From Phenylobacterium deserti (lineage in GTDB: Bacteria; Pseudomonadota; Alphaproteobacteria; Caulobacterales; Caulobacteraceae): a stretch of DNA of 64,000 nt. A program made the position numbers and the translations under genes. Each line of letters opens with the position of its first letter. The stretch's first letter is position 1. The notes beneath the pieces are model-generated. The model was not told the origin of the DNA and ran no database searches. It worked only from the letters and a program-made list of their open reading frames with translations. The DNA is taken from positions 62,001-126,000 of the forward strand of contig CAMCXF010000005.1 of NCBI GenBank assembly GCA_945883235.1. Direction: 5' to 3'. Of the stretch, positions 8,828 to 18,057 are shown piece after piece.

Positions 8828-8864
8828 TTTTGCCGCGCGTGCAGCGTGCTGCAGCCGCCCTTCT

Positions 8865-8925
8865 CCTCCTCCATCGGGGGAGGGGGACCGCGCGAAGCGG
8901 GGTGGAGGGGGCCGCCGTCGCCCGG
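8865..8925. repeat. Palindromic repeat (CTCCTCCATCGGGGGAGGGGG type)
   Basis: The stretch pairs CCTCCTCC/GGGGGAGG and holds the CCGCGCGAAGCGGGG hairpin followed by GGAGGGGG. It is the first of three different palindromic units in the 567-base gap between the thioesterase and the PqaA-like gene. Confidence 0.6.
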
Positions 8926-9059
8926 CGCCTATGCGTTCGGCTCCGGCGGTGACATCTGGCGACGGATTGTGGTTGTCGGAGTTCGCAAGGGGGCCAGAAT
9001 GTCAACATGTGGGGGGCGGCAAGCCGGGCAACGAATCCGGGCCAAGTTTTCCTTAAACA

Positions 9060-9170
9060 CCGTCATCCCGGACGCAGCGCAGCGGAGATCCGGGACCCAG
9101 GGGCCCAGCGCACCGCCCTGGGTCCCGGCTCTTCGGCCTGCTGACGCAGGCCTGCGGCCGGGATGACGGG
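9060..9170. repeat. Palindromic repeat with CCGTCATCCCGG ends
   Basis: The ends are CCGTCATCCCGG and CCGGGATGACGG in inverted orientation. Inside, CCGGGACCCAGG pairs with CCTGGGTCCCGG around a short loop. This long nested dyad is a common alphaproteobacterial extragenic element. Confidence 0.75.
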
Positions 9171-9217
9171 GAATTTTATGATCTGATCAACCCGAGTTCG
9201 CTGCCTTGGGGCGGCAA

Positions 9218-9270
9218 GCCCTCTCCACCAGACTTCGTCTGGTCCCATTCCCCCGACGGGGGAGGAGAAA
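9218..9270. repeat. Palindromic repeat with CCAGACTTCGTCTGG hairpin
   Basis: The unit contains the hairpin CCAGAC-TTC-GTCTGG and the stem CCCCC-GAC-GGGGG. It is the third repeat unit in this intergenic mosaic, ending about 125 bases before the PqaA-like start. Nothing else is recognised in the remaining bases of the gap. Confidence 0.6.
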
Positions 9271-9394
9271 GAAAGCCGGGCCTGCCATCGTGGCCACTGA
9301 ATCACCTCCGTGCACTCGGCAGCCCACGAATAGGTGCGGCAAGTATGCTATCGTGCGCCCAAGGACTGCCGACAGGTCCAGGGGAGGCAATGCG

Positions 9395-10807
9395 ATGAGG
9401 GTTTTCAAACTGCTGGGCGGCGTGCTGACTGCGATGTTTCTGGCGACCGCGCCGGCCACCGCCGGTCCGCCCAACGCGCTCGACGCCTATGTGGCCAAGG
9501 CCGATCCCAGCTACGATGTGAAGGTCGTGGGCTCCTGCAAGGGCGAGGGCTATCGCTGCGCCATCCTGCAACTGACCAGCCAGACCTGGGGCCCCAAGGA
9601 CGTCGACGACAGGGTCTGGAAGCACTGGATGACGGTCGTCATCCCCGACAAGGTGAGCCATACCAAGGCCTTCCTCTACATCACCGGCGGCGAAAAGGGC
9701 GACGCGGCCCCCACAAAGCCTGCGGATCGCTTCGCCAGGCTGGCGGTCGAGACCAGCTCGGTGGTGGTCGAGCTGGATGACGTTCCCAACCAACCCTTGA
9801 CCTTCGCCGACGATCCCAAGCGCAAGGCCCGCGTTGAGGACGAGATCATCGCCTACCTGCAGGCCCGTTATGCCACGACGCAAAACGCCGATGAGTTGCT
9901 CCGCCTGCCGATGGTCAAGAGCGGGACACAGGCGATGACCGCCGTACAGACCTTCATCAAGGCCGAGACCGGCGGCAAGCTCAAGATCGACGGTTTCGTC
10001 GTATCCGGTGGCTCCAAACGCGGTTGGACGGCCTGGCTCGTGGGTGCGGTCGACAAGCGCGTCGTGGCCATCGTGCCCATCGTCATCAACGTGCTCAGCG
10101 TTGAGGACACCGCGATCCATCACTGGCGGGCGCTTGGCTACTTCTCGCCGGCGCTGCAGGACTACGTCGACGCTGGCCTGATCCCTGGCCAGATCGGCAA
10201 ACCCGGCCTGGCCGGCGTGAACCTGATCGAGGACCCGCTGAACTATCAGGATCGGGCCACGATGAAGATCCCGAAGTACGTGATCAATGCGGTGGGCGAC
10301 GAGTATTTCCCGCCAGACAACACCCGTTATGGCTACCACAAGGTGGCCCAACCAAAGCGACTGCGGATGATCCCGAACGCCAACCACTCTACGGCCGGCA
10401 CGGACATCATGGAGAGCATCACCGCCTTCCACGATGCGGTGCTGAACCAGCGCGCGATGCCGGACTATGCCTGGACGGTGCGTGCCGACGGAGCCATCGT
10501 GGTGACGCCGCAAGGGGCACCGTCCGAGGTCCTTCTCTGGCAGGGGACCAACCCGAAGGATCGTGATTTCCGTGTCGACACGATCGGCAAGTCGTTCACC
10601 AGCACGCCCCTGACGCGCCAGCCGGACGGGACGTTTGTGGGCGATGTCCCCAAGCCCGCCAGTGGTTACACGGCCTATTTCGTCGAACTGGTCTATCCAA
10701 GTGGCGGCAGGTATCCGCTGAAGTTCACCACCGAGGTCTCGGTGAAGCCGGACGTGCTGCCCTATCGCTGGGAGGATGCGCGGCCGATTACGTCGCCGCC
10801 AAAATAG
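9395..10807 (+). CDS. PhoPQ-activated pathogenicity-related (PqaA-like) protein, secreted
   Basis: The start is ATG 9395, which follows a strong GGGGAGG site; the ATG four bases earlier opens into an immediate stop. The 470-residue protein has a signal peptide (residues 1-24, ending ATAGPP). It matches the PqaA family: WKHWMTVVIPD, then KAFLYITGG, then an alpha/beta-hydrolase-like elbow VVSGGSKRGWTAW with a candidate nucleophile Ser at 207, and NANHSTAGTD near the expected His position. The C-terminal part is an immunoglobulin-like beta domain. PqaA was named for regulation by PhoPQ in Salmonella; the enzymatic activity of the family is unclear. It is a single gene without operon partners. 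Confidence 0.82.
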   Translation: MRVFKLLGGVLTAMFLATAPATAGPPNALDAYVAKADPSYDVKVVGSCKGEGYRCAILQLTSQTWGPKDVDDRVWKHWMTVVIPDKVSHTKAFLYITGGEKGDAAPTKPADRFARLAVETSSVVVELDDVPNQPLTFADDPKRKARVEDEIIAYLQARYATTQNADELLRLPMVKSGTQAMTAVQTFIKAETGGKLKIDGFVVSGGSKRGWTAWLVGAVDKRVVAIVPIVINVLSVEDTAIHHWRALGYFSPALQDYVDAGLIPGQIGKPGLAGVNLIEDPLNYQDRATMKIPKYVINAVGDEYFPPDNTRYGYHKVAQPKRLRMIPNANHSTAGTDIMESITAFHDAVLNQRAMPDYAWTVRADGAIVVTPQGAPSEVLLWQGTNPKDRDFRVDTIGKSFTSTPLTRQPDGTFVGDVPKPASGYTAYFVELVYPSGGRYPLKFTTEVSVKPDVLPYRWEDARPITSPPK

Positions 10808-10867
10808 GAGTGCAATTGCCGCGGGGCGGGAGTTTGCGTCTCGCGCGGCCTGGCCTATGTGAGGGGT

Positions 10868-12028
10868 ATGTTCTCGCCCACACCGCGCCCGGAGGTCCAG
10901 AACCTCCGGCTGTCCAAGATCCGTGAAGTCGCCAATGCCGGCATGGGTCGCGACGACATCCTGGCGTTCTGGTTCGGCGAAGGCGACCAGCCGACCCCGG
11001 CGTTCATCCGTGAGGCCGCGTCAAAGGCGCTGCTGGATGGCCGGACGTTCTATACCCACAACCTGGGCCGCCCCGACCTTCGGCAATCCCTGTCGACCTA
11101 TCTGAGCCGCCTGCACGGTGTCCCGATCGGGACCGACCGACTGGCGATCACCAGTGCAGGCGTGAACGCCATCATGCTTGCCTCGCAGCTGGTGCTGTCG
11201 CCTGGCGACCGCACGGTGGTGGTCGGGCCGATCTGGCCGAATGTGGTCGAGATTCCCCGGATTCTCTCAAGCAGCGTCGAGGTGGTTTCGCTCGAAGCCG
11301 CCCAGGGCCGCTGGCGGCTGGACCTCGACCGGTTGATGCAGGCTTTGACGCCGGACACCCGCGCGCTGGTCCTTAACTCCCCGAACAATCCCAGCGGCTG
11401 GATGCTGCCGGAGGAGGATCGCGCCGCGATCCTGGAGCGATGCCGCAAGTATGGCATCTGGCTGGTCGGCGATGACGTCTATGAGCGGCTGACGTTCGAA
11501 CGACCGAGTGCACCTTCGTTCCTGCCGATGGCGACCGACGAGGACCGCATCATCTCGACGAACAGCTTTTCCAAGGCCTGGCGGATGACCGGCTGGCGGC
11601 TGGGCTGGATGGTGGTTCCCCCGAAACTGCTCGAGGGGCTGGGGGTGCTGATCGAATACAATACCTCCTGTGCGCCGGACTTCGTGCAGGAGGGTGCCAA
11701 GGCCGCGCTCGACCATGGGGATGCGATCACCGCAGAAGTCCGGGCGGACCTGACGGCAGCACGTGATCAGGTGATCGGTGCGCTCCGCGCCATGCCAGGC
11801 GTTGAGGCCCCGATGCCTGACGGTGGCTTCTACGCCTTTTTCCGGATCGCTGGCCACGAGGACTCCATGGCCACCTGCAAGGCGATGATCCAGGAGGTCG
11901 GCCTCGGCCTGGCACCCGGCTCCGCATTCGGGCCGGAAGGCGAGGGCTGGTTCCGCTGGTGCTTCGCCGCGCGTCCGGAGAAGAACGCTGCCGGACTGGC
12001 GCGACTGGCGGCCTATATCAACCGGTAG
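10868..12028 (+). CDS. PLP-dependent aminotransferase class I/II
   Basis: Translation from ATG 10868 (a GTG nine bases upstream is possible) gives 386 residues of fold-type I aminotransferase. Visible landmarks are WFGEGDQPTP near the substrate loop, YTHNLGRPDLRQSLSTYLSR, NSPNNPSGWMLPEEDR, VGDDVYERLTF with the cofactor Asp and Tyr, and NSFSKAWRMTGWRLGWMV with the Schiff-base Lys at 236. The C-terminal Arg that binds the substrate carboxylate is probably in FRWCFA. It transfers amino groups between amino acids and 2-oxo acids in the cytoplasm; the exact substrate is not predictable. Its 3' end overlaps the convergent DUF1294 gene by 16 bases. Confidence 0.88.
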   Translation: MFSPTPRPEVQNLRLSKIREVANAGMGRDDILAFWFGEGDQPTPAFIREAASKALLDGRTFYTHNLGRPDLRQSLSTYLSRLHGVPIGTDRLAITSAGVNAIMLASQLVLSPGDRTVVVGPIWPNVVEIPRILSSSVEVVSLEAAQGRWRLDLDRLMQALTPDTRALVLNSPNNPSGWMLPEEDRAAILERCRKYGIWLVGDDVYERLTFERPSAPSFLPMATDEDRIISTNSFSKAWRMTGWRLGWMVVPPKLLEGLGVLIEYNTSCAPDFVQEGAKAALDHGDAITAEVRADLTAARDQVIGALRAMPGVEAPMPDGGFYAFFRIAGHEDSMATCKAMIQEVGLGLAPGSAFGPEGEGWFRWCFAARPEKNAAGLARLAAYINR

Positions 12029-12285
12029 GCGGCTATCGCCACGAGGACCAGATGCAGCGCGGCCAGGGTCCACAGTGTTGAGCGAAACGGCTCCTTGCGG
12101 GTCTTGTGACGCAACATCTGCTGGGCGACCAAAGCCCCCGCCGTGCCGCCGATGAAGGCCAGGGTCAGCAGGTCTCGCTCGGGCGTCCTGCGCCGTCCAA
12201 GCTCTGCCGCGCGCTTGTCGCCCGCAACGGCGATATAGGTTATTATGTTGATAATAAAGAGATAAATTACAAAAAATCCGGACAT
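12013..12285 (-). CDS. DUF1294 small membrane protein
   Basis: The 90-residue protein has two or three membrane helices: FFVIYLFIINIITYIAVAGD at the N-terminus, then LLTLAFIGGTAGALVAQQM and LWTLAALHLVLVAIAAYRL. The central segment RRTPERDLLTLAFIGGTAGA followed by RHKTRKEPFR is the DUF1294 signature. Function is unknown. It starts three bases after the stop of the upstream secreted-protein gene, so the two are probably translated from one mRNA. The first 50 bases are strikingly AT-rich compared with the surrounding DNA, partly dictated by the Ile/Tyr/Asn-rich helix. Confidence 0.75.
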   Translation of the reverse strand: MSGFFVIYLFIINIITYIAVAGDKRAAELGRRRTPERDLLTLAFIGGTAGALVAQQMLRHKTRKEPFRSTLWTLAALHLVLVAIAAYRLI

Positions 12286-12288
12286 GGG

Positions 12289-12894
12289 CTAGTGGTCGTG
12301 TTGATGCGACGTTTCAGTATGGCCGGGTGCCGGCTCCGCAGGCTGTGCAGTGGGCACCGGGGCCTCAGCGTTCATCCGAAGGGTAGCGCCCATCAGCCGT
12401 GATCGAGCTTCCAGCGACGCCGCCACCGTGTCGCAGCGCGCCGGCAGCGCCCAGCTCATCCACTCCTGGGCCTTGCGGGCCTTGGTGACCGAAGGCCCCG
12501 CGCTCCAGGTCTGGCGCCCTTGACGGACCGCCTGGGCACCCACGGCATTGATCGGCCGCACCGAGGCCTTTTCGGCGGCGGTCAGGGCACCCTGGAAGGT
12601 CCGGAGCTGGACCTTGCCGTCGCGTTCCATGTCGTCGTAGACCTTGAGGTCATCGGCGAGGCGGGTCCCGGGCTTCCGGAACTGGTTTTCGATGCGGGTG
12701 ACCTCAGGCATCACCTCGGCCTTCATGTCGAGGTAGCCGCGCAGCGCTCCATAGCACCAGGCGACAAAGGGGTAGTCGTCTCTTGGCGCGCCGTTGGGGA
12801 TGCGATCTTCAGCAGCAACAGGAGGTGCAGCCGCAATGGGTGCGGCCTCCGGCGTCTGAGCCAGAAGTGCAAGGGAGATCAACAGAGGGGTCAT
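12289..12894 (-). CDS. Exported hypothetical protein with His-rich tail
   Basis: A 201-residue protein with an N-terminal hydrophobic stretch (TPLLISLALLAQ) that looks like a signal peptide, followed by an Ala/Pro linker. Its central part contains FVAWCYGALRGYLDMKAEVM and, later, ARKAQEWMSWALPARCDTV; the two cysteines may pair. It ends with GHTETSHQHDH, a histidine-rich tail that could bind metal. I do not recognise a named family. It lies between the hydantoinase fusion gene and DUF1294, all on the minus strand. Confidence 0.65.
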   Translation of the reverse strand: MTPLLISLALLAQTPEAAPIAAAPPVAAEDRIPNGAPRDDYPFVAWCYGALRGYLDMKAEVMPEVTRIENQFRKPGTRLADDLKVYDDMERDGKVQLRTFQGALTAAEKASVRPINAVGAQAVRQGRQTWSAGPSVTKARKAQEWMSWALPARCDTVAASLEARSRLMGATLRMNAEAPVPTAQPAEPAPGHTETSHQHDH

Positions 12895-12926
12895 TCAGAG
12901 CCTTGTGTTCAGGGAAAGTGTCAGCT

Positions 12927-15900
12927 TCACGCCCTACCAAAGCCACCGCCGCCGGGCGTCTCGATCTCGATCATGTCATCAACCTTCACCACAACGGAGA
13001 AACAGCCGGAAAGTTCAGTAACTTCGCCCGACGCTGCGATCAAACGCTGGGTGCCCACCAATCCGGGCGAGCCGCCCCTCAAGCCCTGGGGCGCATGAAT
13101 ACGTCGTGAACCCAGCAGGGCGGCCTCCATCGGTGCCAGGAACCGGATCCGTCGTAGCGAGCCATCACCACCTCGACGAATGCCGTGGCCGCCAGAACCC
13201 TTCCGCACGCTGAATGCCTCGACCCGAACCGGGAAACGTCGCTCCAGGATCTCAGGATCCGTGAGCCGGGAGTTGGTCATGTGAGTCTGAAGCGCGCTGG
13301 GGCCGTCCGTGGTTGCTGTCGCACCCCCGCCGCCGCAGATGGTTTCGTAGTACTGCCGGGTCTCGTCGCCAAAGGTGAAGTTGTTCATGGAGCCCTGGCT
13401 GTTGGCCATCACCCCCAGAGCTTCATAGAGTGCGTCAACCACATGCTGGCTGGTCTCGACATTGCCCGCGACCACAGCGGCTGGAAAATGCGGCGCCAGC
13501 ATCGAACCGTCCCGGGTCAGGATCCTGAGCGGCTCAAGGCACCCTGCGTTCAGGGGTATGTCGTCGTCGACCAAGGTGCGGAACACATAGAGCGCCGCCG
13601 CATCGACAATGGCGGATGGGGCGTTGAAGTTCGATGTCAGCTGATCGGATGAGCCGGAGAAGTCGAGGGTGGCCTCACGCGCCGCCGCATCCACGGTGAT
13701 CTTCACCGCGATCTCGCCGCCGCAGTCCATCGGAACCCGCGCCTCGCCGTTGGACAGGCGGTCCAGCGCGCGGCGGACACATTCAGCGGCGTTGGCCTGC
13801 ACAAATCCCATATAGCGGGCGACGACCCCGGCACCATGGCTCCGGATCATCTCGGCGACCGCCGTGGCACCGGCCTGGCACGAGGCAACCTGGGCTTTCA
13901 GGTCGGCGATGTTGCGATCCGGCGCGCGGGCTGGATATGGACCTGCAGCCAGGGCCGTGCGGACTTCGGGGTCCAGAAACCGCCCCTCAACCATGATCGG
14001 CAGGGCGTCCAGCAATACGCCTTCCTCGCCGAGGGAGGTTGAAAACGGCGGCATGGACCCCGGCTGGATACCCCCTACATCGGCATGGTGGCCCCGCGCT
14101 GCGACGTAGAAGGCCGGTGCGGTTGCCGGTCCCGCCATGAACACCGGCATGACCACAGTGATATCCGGCAGGTGGGTGCCGCCGGCATAGGGGTTGTTCA
14201 GCGCAAAGGCCTGGTCTGGCTTCAGGTCAGGATGACGATTCCTGACAGCGCGCACGCTGGCACCCATCGAGCCCAGGTGAACCGGCATGTGCGGTGCATT
14301 GGCCACCAGACCTCCATCTGCGTCGAACAGGGCGCAGGAGAAATCGAGCCGCTCCTTGATATTGACCGACTGGGCCGTGCGCTCCAGCGCCGCACCCATC
14401 GCTTCCGCCACACCCATGAAGCGACGATTGAACAGCTCGAGCGTTATGGGATCAGGCTTGTCGATGGCAATCGATGTGCGCTGCGCCTGCATCGTTCGCG
14501 AGAGGTGGATCAGACCGTCCAACCCGGCGATGGCGCGCCAGCCGGGCAGCAAGGCGATCTGGGTATCGTTTCGAACGATCAATGCGGGACCATCGGCGAC
14601 GATCAGGGTGTCCGCAGCGATCACGGTCGCGGCGCGCCATTTCCCGTGGGCGAACATCCGAAAGCCCTCTCGCTCTTGCGGGGAGAGAGTTGGGAGTGGG
14701 GGTGTCGGCTCAGGGTTTCCGGTCTGGACAGCCCCACCCCCAACCCCTCTCCGCAAGGGGGAGGGGAGCGCGCTGACTTCCACTTCCACAGCTGCGATCA
14801 GGATCGTGCGCTCGGGCTCTACAAAGCCGAATAGTCTCTGGTGTCCGGCTTCAAAGGTAGCCTGTGCGCTGGCCGGCTCTGCAAACGCCACGGGCAATTC
14901 CGCATCTGCCCCGTCGTAGCGCAGCCGCAGGGTGCGACGGATTTCGCCGACCTCAGCACCCTGAACGGCCATGTCGGCCCGGGCCAGGATTTCAAGTTCG
15001 GTCAGGGTGGCCTCAGCAGCAACAAGTCCGGCAACACCTAACGGCGCATCGACACCGGCAAGTCGCAAAGCGGTAACCTCGGCCTGACCGATCCCCCAGG
15101 CCGACAGGACACTGCCGTAGCGGGGGCAGAGCACCTCATCCACGCCCAGCGTCTCGGCAGTCTGGCAGGCGACCTGGCCGGCAGCGCCGCCAAATGCCAC
15201 CAAGGCGTGATCGCGTGGGTCGAACCCCCGCTCCGTAGAGATGCGGCGCACCGCCTGCGCCATCTGCTCTACGGCCACCGCCACGAACCCATCTGCGGCT
15301 GTTTCAACATCCTGCGCACCCATGGCCGATGCCAGCTCTGCCAGGCGAGCGCGACTGGCATCAGGGTCGAGGGCCGCGTCGCCGTTCGGGCCGAACACTT
15401 TCGGAAAATCCCGGGGATCGATCCTGCCCAGCACCAGATTGGCGTCCGTGATGGTCGCAGGCCCGCCCCGGCCATAGCAGGCCGGTCCAGGATCTGCACC
15501 GGCGCTAGCGGGACCGGACCGCGCGCGCATGCCGTCAAAGGTCAGGATCGAGCCGCCGCCTGCCGCCACGGTTTCCACATCCAGCATCGGCGCGCGCAGT
15601 TTCACTCCGGCGACCTTGGCGGTGTCTCGCCGTTCCAGCTGACCGGCGTAGCGGCAGACATCGGTTGATGTGCCGCCCATGTCGAAACCCAGAACCATCG
15701 CTGTCCCAGCGGATACGGCGGTTCGTGAGACACCGACTACGCCGCCTGCGGGTCCGGACACCACGGCGTCGCGTCCGCGGAATCCCTCTGCCTGAACCAG
15801 GCCGCCGGCCGAGGTCATGAAGTAGAGAGGTGCGCCGGCGACCGCACTGGTCACCCGGCGCACATAGGCCTGCAGAACGGGGGTCAGATAGGCGTCAGCG

Positions 15901-16526
15901 ACCGTAGTTTCGGCGCGTGGGATGAAGCGCGGCAGAGGTGAGACTTCCGAACTTAGCGCGACAAACTCGAATCCGGCTGCCCGCGCGATTTCGCCCGCCC
16001 GATGCTCATGGGCCGGATTGAGGTCTGAGTGCAGAAAGGCGATGGCCGCTGAGGTGAACCCTGCCGTGACGGCGGCCACAAGACGTGTCCGAAGGGCGAG
16101 TTCGTCCAACGACCTTACCACTGATCCGTCGGCCGCCATCCGCTCATCAGCTTCCAGGACGCCGGAATAGAGGGGCTCCGGCTTGGCGATGTTCAAAGCG
16201 AACAGGTCCGGCCGCGACTGGTCACCGATGGTCAACGCATCAGCGAACCCGGCGGTTGTCACAAACAGCGTCTTGGTACCCTGGCGTTCCAGAAGCGCAT
16301 TGGTGGCCACGGTGGTGCCCATCTTGATGGCCTGTACGCGATCCGCAGGAAACGGCACGCCGGGCGCGACGCCAAGGATGCGTCGCATCGCCTCTACGGC
16401 GGCGTCAGGATAGGCCGACGAAGCCGAGAGCAACTTCAGCGAAACCTCGCCGTGATCGTCTCCATGACCGATCACATCGGTGAACGTGCCCCCGCGATCG
16501 ATCCAGAATGTGAAACGTCTGTCCAA
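12927..16526 (-). CDS. Hydantoinase/5-oxoprolinase A-B fusion with in-frame repeat insertion
   Basis: This 1199-residue cytoplasmic protein joins HyuA and HyuB as in ATP-dependent 5-oxoprolinases, which open cyclic amides such as 5-oxoproline or hydantoins. The HyuA half (1 to about 580) starts [19 protein letters not shown] and contains [19 protein letters not shown] with the ATP-binding acetate-kinase-like fold. The HyuB half (about 665-1199) holds [28 protein letters not shown]-like [17 protein letters not shown], and a Gly-rich C-terminus ending [10 protein letters not shown]. Residues about 587-621 are encoded by an inverted repeat and read as low-complexity Pro/Gly/Arg sequence. The frame is kept, so the enzyme may still work. 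A dyad at 16540 precedes the start. Confidence 0.88.
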   Translation of the reverse strand: MDRRFTFWIDRGGTFTDVIGHGDDHGEVSLKLLSASSAYPDAAVEAMRRILGVAPGVPFPADRVQAIKMGTTVATNALLERQGTKTLFVTTAGFADALTIGDQSRPDLFALNIAKPEPLYSGVLEADERMAADGSVVRSLDELALRTRLVAAVTAGFTSAAIAFLHSDLNPAHEHRAGEIARAAGFEFVALSSEVSPLPRFIPRAETTVADAYLTPVLQAYVRRVTSAVAGAPLYFMTSAGGLVQAEGFRGRDAVVSGPAGGVVGVSRTAVSAGTAMVLGFDMGGTSTDVCRYAGQLERRDTAKVAGVKLRAPMLDVETVAAGGGSILTFDGMRARSGPASAGADPGPACYGRGGPATITDANLVLGRIDPRDFPKVFGPNGDAALDPDASRARLAELASAMGAQDVETAADGFVAVAVEQMAQAVRRISTERGFDPRDHALVAFGGAAGQVACQTAETLGVDEVLCPRYGSVLSAWGIGQAEVTALRLAGVDAPLGVAGLVAAEATLTELEILARADMAVQGAEVGEIRRTLRLRYDGADAELPVAFAEPASAQATFEAGHQRLFGFVEPERTILIAAVEVEVSALPSPLRRGVGGGAVQTGNPEPTPPLPTLSPQEREGFRMFAHGKWRAATVIAADTLIVADGPALIVRNDTQIALLPGWRAIAGLDGLIHLSRTMQAQRTSIAIDKPDPITLELFNRRFMGVAEAMGAALERTAQSVNIKERLDFSCALFDADGGLVANAPHMPVHLGSMGASVRAVRNRHPDLKPDQAFALNNPYAGGTHLPDITVVMPVFMAGPATAPAFYVAARGHHADVGGIQPGSMPPFSTSLGEEGVLLDALPIMVEGRFLDPEVRTALAAGPYPARAPDRNIADLKAQVASCQAGATAVAEMIRSHGAGVVARYMGFVQANAAECVRRALDRLSNGEARVPMDCGGEIAVKITVDAAAREATLDFSGSSDQLTSNFNAPSAIVDAAALYVFRTLVDDDIPLNAGCLEPLRILTRDGSMLAPHFPAAVVAGNVETSQHVVDALYEALGVMANSQGSMNNFTFGDETRQYYETICGGGGATATTDGPSALQTHMTNSRLTDPEILERRFPVRVEAFSVRKGSGGHGIRRGGDGSLRRIRFLAPMEAALLGSRRIHAPQGLRGGSPGLVGTQRLIAASGEVTELSGCFSVVVKVDDMIEIETPGGGGFGRA
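14665..14766. repeat. Palindromic repeat inserted inside the oxoprolinase gene
   Basis: The left arm CCCTCTCGCTCTTGCGGGGA onward (14665-14702) and the right arm CCCCACCCCCAACCCCTCTC onward (14732-14766) are imperfect inverted copies around about 29 bases. The unit resembles intergenic palindromes of many alphaproteobacteria, but here it is translated without a stop inside a conserved gene, between the HyuA and HyuB domains. Confidence 0.8.
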
Positions 16527-16539
16527 AACTTAACCTCTG

Positions 16540-16556
16540 CGTGTGATTGTCACACG
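16540..16556. promoter_or_regulatory. Operator-like dyad CGTGTGA-TTG-TCACACG
   Basis: Perfect 7-base arms with a 3-base spacer sit in the 63-base gap between the divergent oxoprolinase and TerB/J-domain genes, 14 bases from the oxoprolinase start. Position and symmetry suggest a repressor site for one or both genes. No linked regulator is seen. Confidence 0.4.
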
Positions 16557-16589
16557 TCCGCCCCAGTCGTAAGGCATGCCCATAGCGAA

Positions 16590-17285
16590 ATGAGCTTCTG
16601 GCGCAAAATTGCCGGTCTAGCCGCCCGTAATCTGGACGAGGCGGAATGTGACCAATGCCCACCGGGCCTCCCGGGGGAGGACCCTGCGTTCTCCACCGCT
16701 GTAACCGCGCTTGGCGCAAAGTTGGCGAAGGTGGATGGAGAGGCGCAATCGGTAGAGTACGACGCCTTTTCCCTGGTCTTTCAGTCTGATGATCGTAGCG
16801 AAGGCAATATCCGCCGACTCTACCAGCTGGCCCGCCAGACTACGCGTGGATTCGAAGGCTATGCGCGTCGGCTGAAAAATCGATACGGCAGTTGCCCGCA
16901 GATCCTCGAAGACGTGCTCGATGGCCTCTTTCACATCGCCCGGTCAGACGGCGCGGTGACCGGCGACGAGCTTGCCTATCTCGAACAGGTCAGCGGGCTC
17001 TTCGGTCTCTCGGCACTGACCTTTCGACGGATCAAGGCCACCCACCTCGGTGCCGCCAATGACGACCCGTATGTGATCCTGGGCGTGGTGCCCGATGCGT
17101 CGGATGCAGAGGTCCGGTTGGCCTGGCGAGGATTGCTGTCGCAATCGCATCCCGATCGGGCGCGGGGGCGGGGGCTTCCCGAAGAATTCGTTGAGGTCGC
17201 CGAGGCCAAGTCTTCTGCAATAAATGCTGCCTATGGCGAGATCGTACGCGAGCGGAAGTCTTTGTCGCTTCAAGGCGTGGCATGA
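16590..17285 (+). CDS. DjlA-like protein with TerB and C-terminal J domain
   Basis: I choose ATG 16590 (231 residues, starting MSFWRKIAGLAARN), because the longer frame would run into the divergent gene. Residues about 35-150 have the alpha-helical TerB-like pattern, including EGNIRRLYQLARQTTRGFEG and DGLFHIARSDGAVTGDELAY. Residues about 158-225 are a J domain with DPYVILGVVPDASDAEVRLA and the diagnostic HPD at 187-189. It would stimulate DnaK and recruit it to a particular site. Unlike enteric DjlA there is no obvious N-terminal membrane helix. It is divergent from the oxoprolinase gene. Confidence 0.85.
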   Translation: MSFWRKIAGLAARNLDEAECDQCPPGLPGEDPAFSTAVTALGAKLAKVDGEAQSVEYDAFSLVFQSDDRSEGNIRRLYQLARQTTRGFEGYARRLKNRYGSCPQILEDVLDGLFHIARSDGAVTGDELAYLEQVSGLFGLSALTFRRIKATHLGAANDDPYVILGVVPDASDAEVRLAWRGLLSQSHPDRARGRGLPEEFVEVAEAKSSAINAAYGEIVRERKSLSLQGVA

Positions 17286-17389
17286 CGTCACGTAATAATA
17301 TTTGCCCGGCATCACCAGTTGACGTCGGCATGAAGTGTGACGACATTGACGTATCAGTGAACGGCCCTGTGGCCCGCTGAGGAGCAACG

Positions 17390-17680
17390 ATGGTCAAGGA
17401 TTTCGCCTCGAACCGGAGTTCTGCACTGCGCAGTCTTGCAGCGCTTGCAGCCGGGTTGGCGACCATTGCGGCTGTGATCGTCGGGGCAGTTCTGGCGGTG
17501 TTCGCTGCCGCAACCGTCGCCGTGATTGCTGTCATGGCCTCCGCGCTGCTCGCCTTCGCCGGATTGGCCATGCGGGCCCGCCGGACAGTTCGTGCCCGAC
17601 GTCGTGGCGACGATGTGATCGAAGCCCGGCACCAGGGCGGCCATCACTGGGTGGCTTACGGCTGGAACGAGCGCCGCTAA
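17390..17680 (+). CDS. Small membrane protein, function unknown
   Basis: The 96-residue protein follows a good GAGGAGC ribosome-binding site. Residues about 17-62 are almost entirely Ala, Val, Ile and Leu, enough for two closely spaced membrane helices. A basic stretch follows (RARRTVRARRRGDD), then a tail with HQGGHHWVAYGWNERR. Positive-inside logic puts the basic tail in the cytoplasm. I know of no named family. It lies alone between the J-domain gene and the monooxygenase gene. Confidence 0.65.
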   Translation: MVKDFASNRSSALRSLAALAAGLATIAAVIVGAVLAVFAAATVAVIAVMASALLAFAGLAMRARRTVRARRRGDDVIEARHQGGHHWVAYGWNERR

Positions 17681-17757
17681 CGGGTGGCCGCGACGTCAGG
17701 CTTGCTGCGCTGCGCTCCCGCCTCTACCCTCCATTCAAACAGACGTTGGGAGGACGC

Positions 17758-18051
17758 ATGTCCATCGGTGTGATTGCGACGATCAGGATCCAGGACGGCA
17801 AGGCGGCCGAGTTTGAGGCGTTTGCCTCTGAGTTGGCCGGGCAGGTCCGCGCCAACGAGCCTGGCAATCTGGTCTATTCTCTGACCAGGAGCCGGACCGA
17901 ACCCAATACATACAAATTCCTGGAGCTCTATGTGGACCAGGATGCACTGACGCTTCACGGCGGCACCGACTACTTCAAGGCTGCAGGCCCGAAGTTCGCT
18001 GGCGTGCTCGCGGGGCGGCCGGAAATTGAATATCTTGATGGCGTAGGGTGA
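17758..18051 (+). CDS. Putative quinol monooxygenase (ABM domain)
   Basis: The 97-residue protein begins at ATG 17758 behind GGGAGG. The sequence IGVIATIRIQDGKAAEFEAF, then ELAGQVRANEPGNLVYSLTR and the FLELYVDQDALTLHGGTDYF segment is a typical antibiotic-biosynthesis-monooxygenase ferredoxin-like fold. Such small dimers act as cofactor-less quinol or aromatic monooxygenases, or handle heme. It ends 6 bases before the acyl-CoA dehydrogenase start, so the pair is very likely one operon. That suggests a role in breaking down an aromatic or lipid compound, which is an inference. Confidence 0.78.
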   Translation: MSIGVIATIRIQDGKAAEFEAFASELAGQVRANEPGNLVYSLTRSRTEPNTYKFLELYVDQDALTLHGGTDYFKAAGPKFAGVLAGRPEIEYLDGVG

Positions 18052-18057
18052 CCCGAC

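Noticed and set aside
17283-17290. TGACGTCA palindrome and nearby GACGT words before the small membrane protein gene
   Set aside because: Only eight bases with irregular spacing of the other copies; not strong enough to call an operator.
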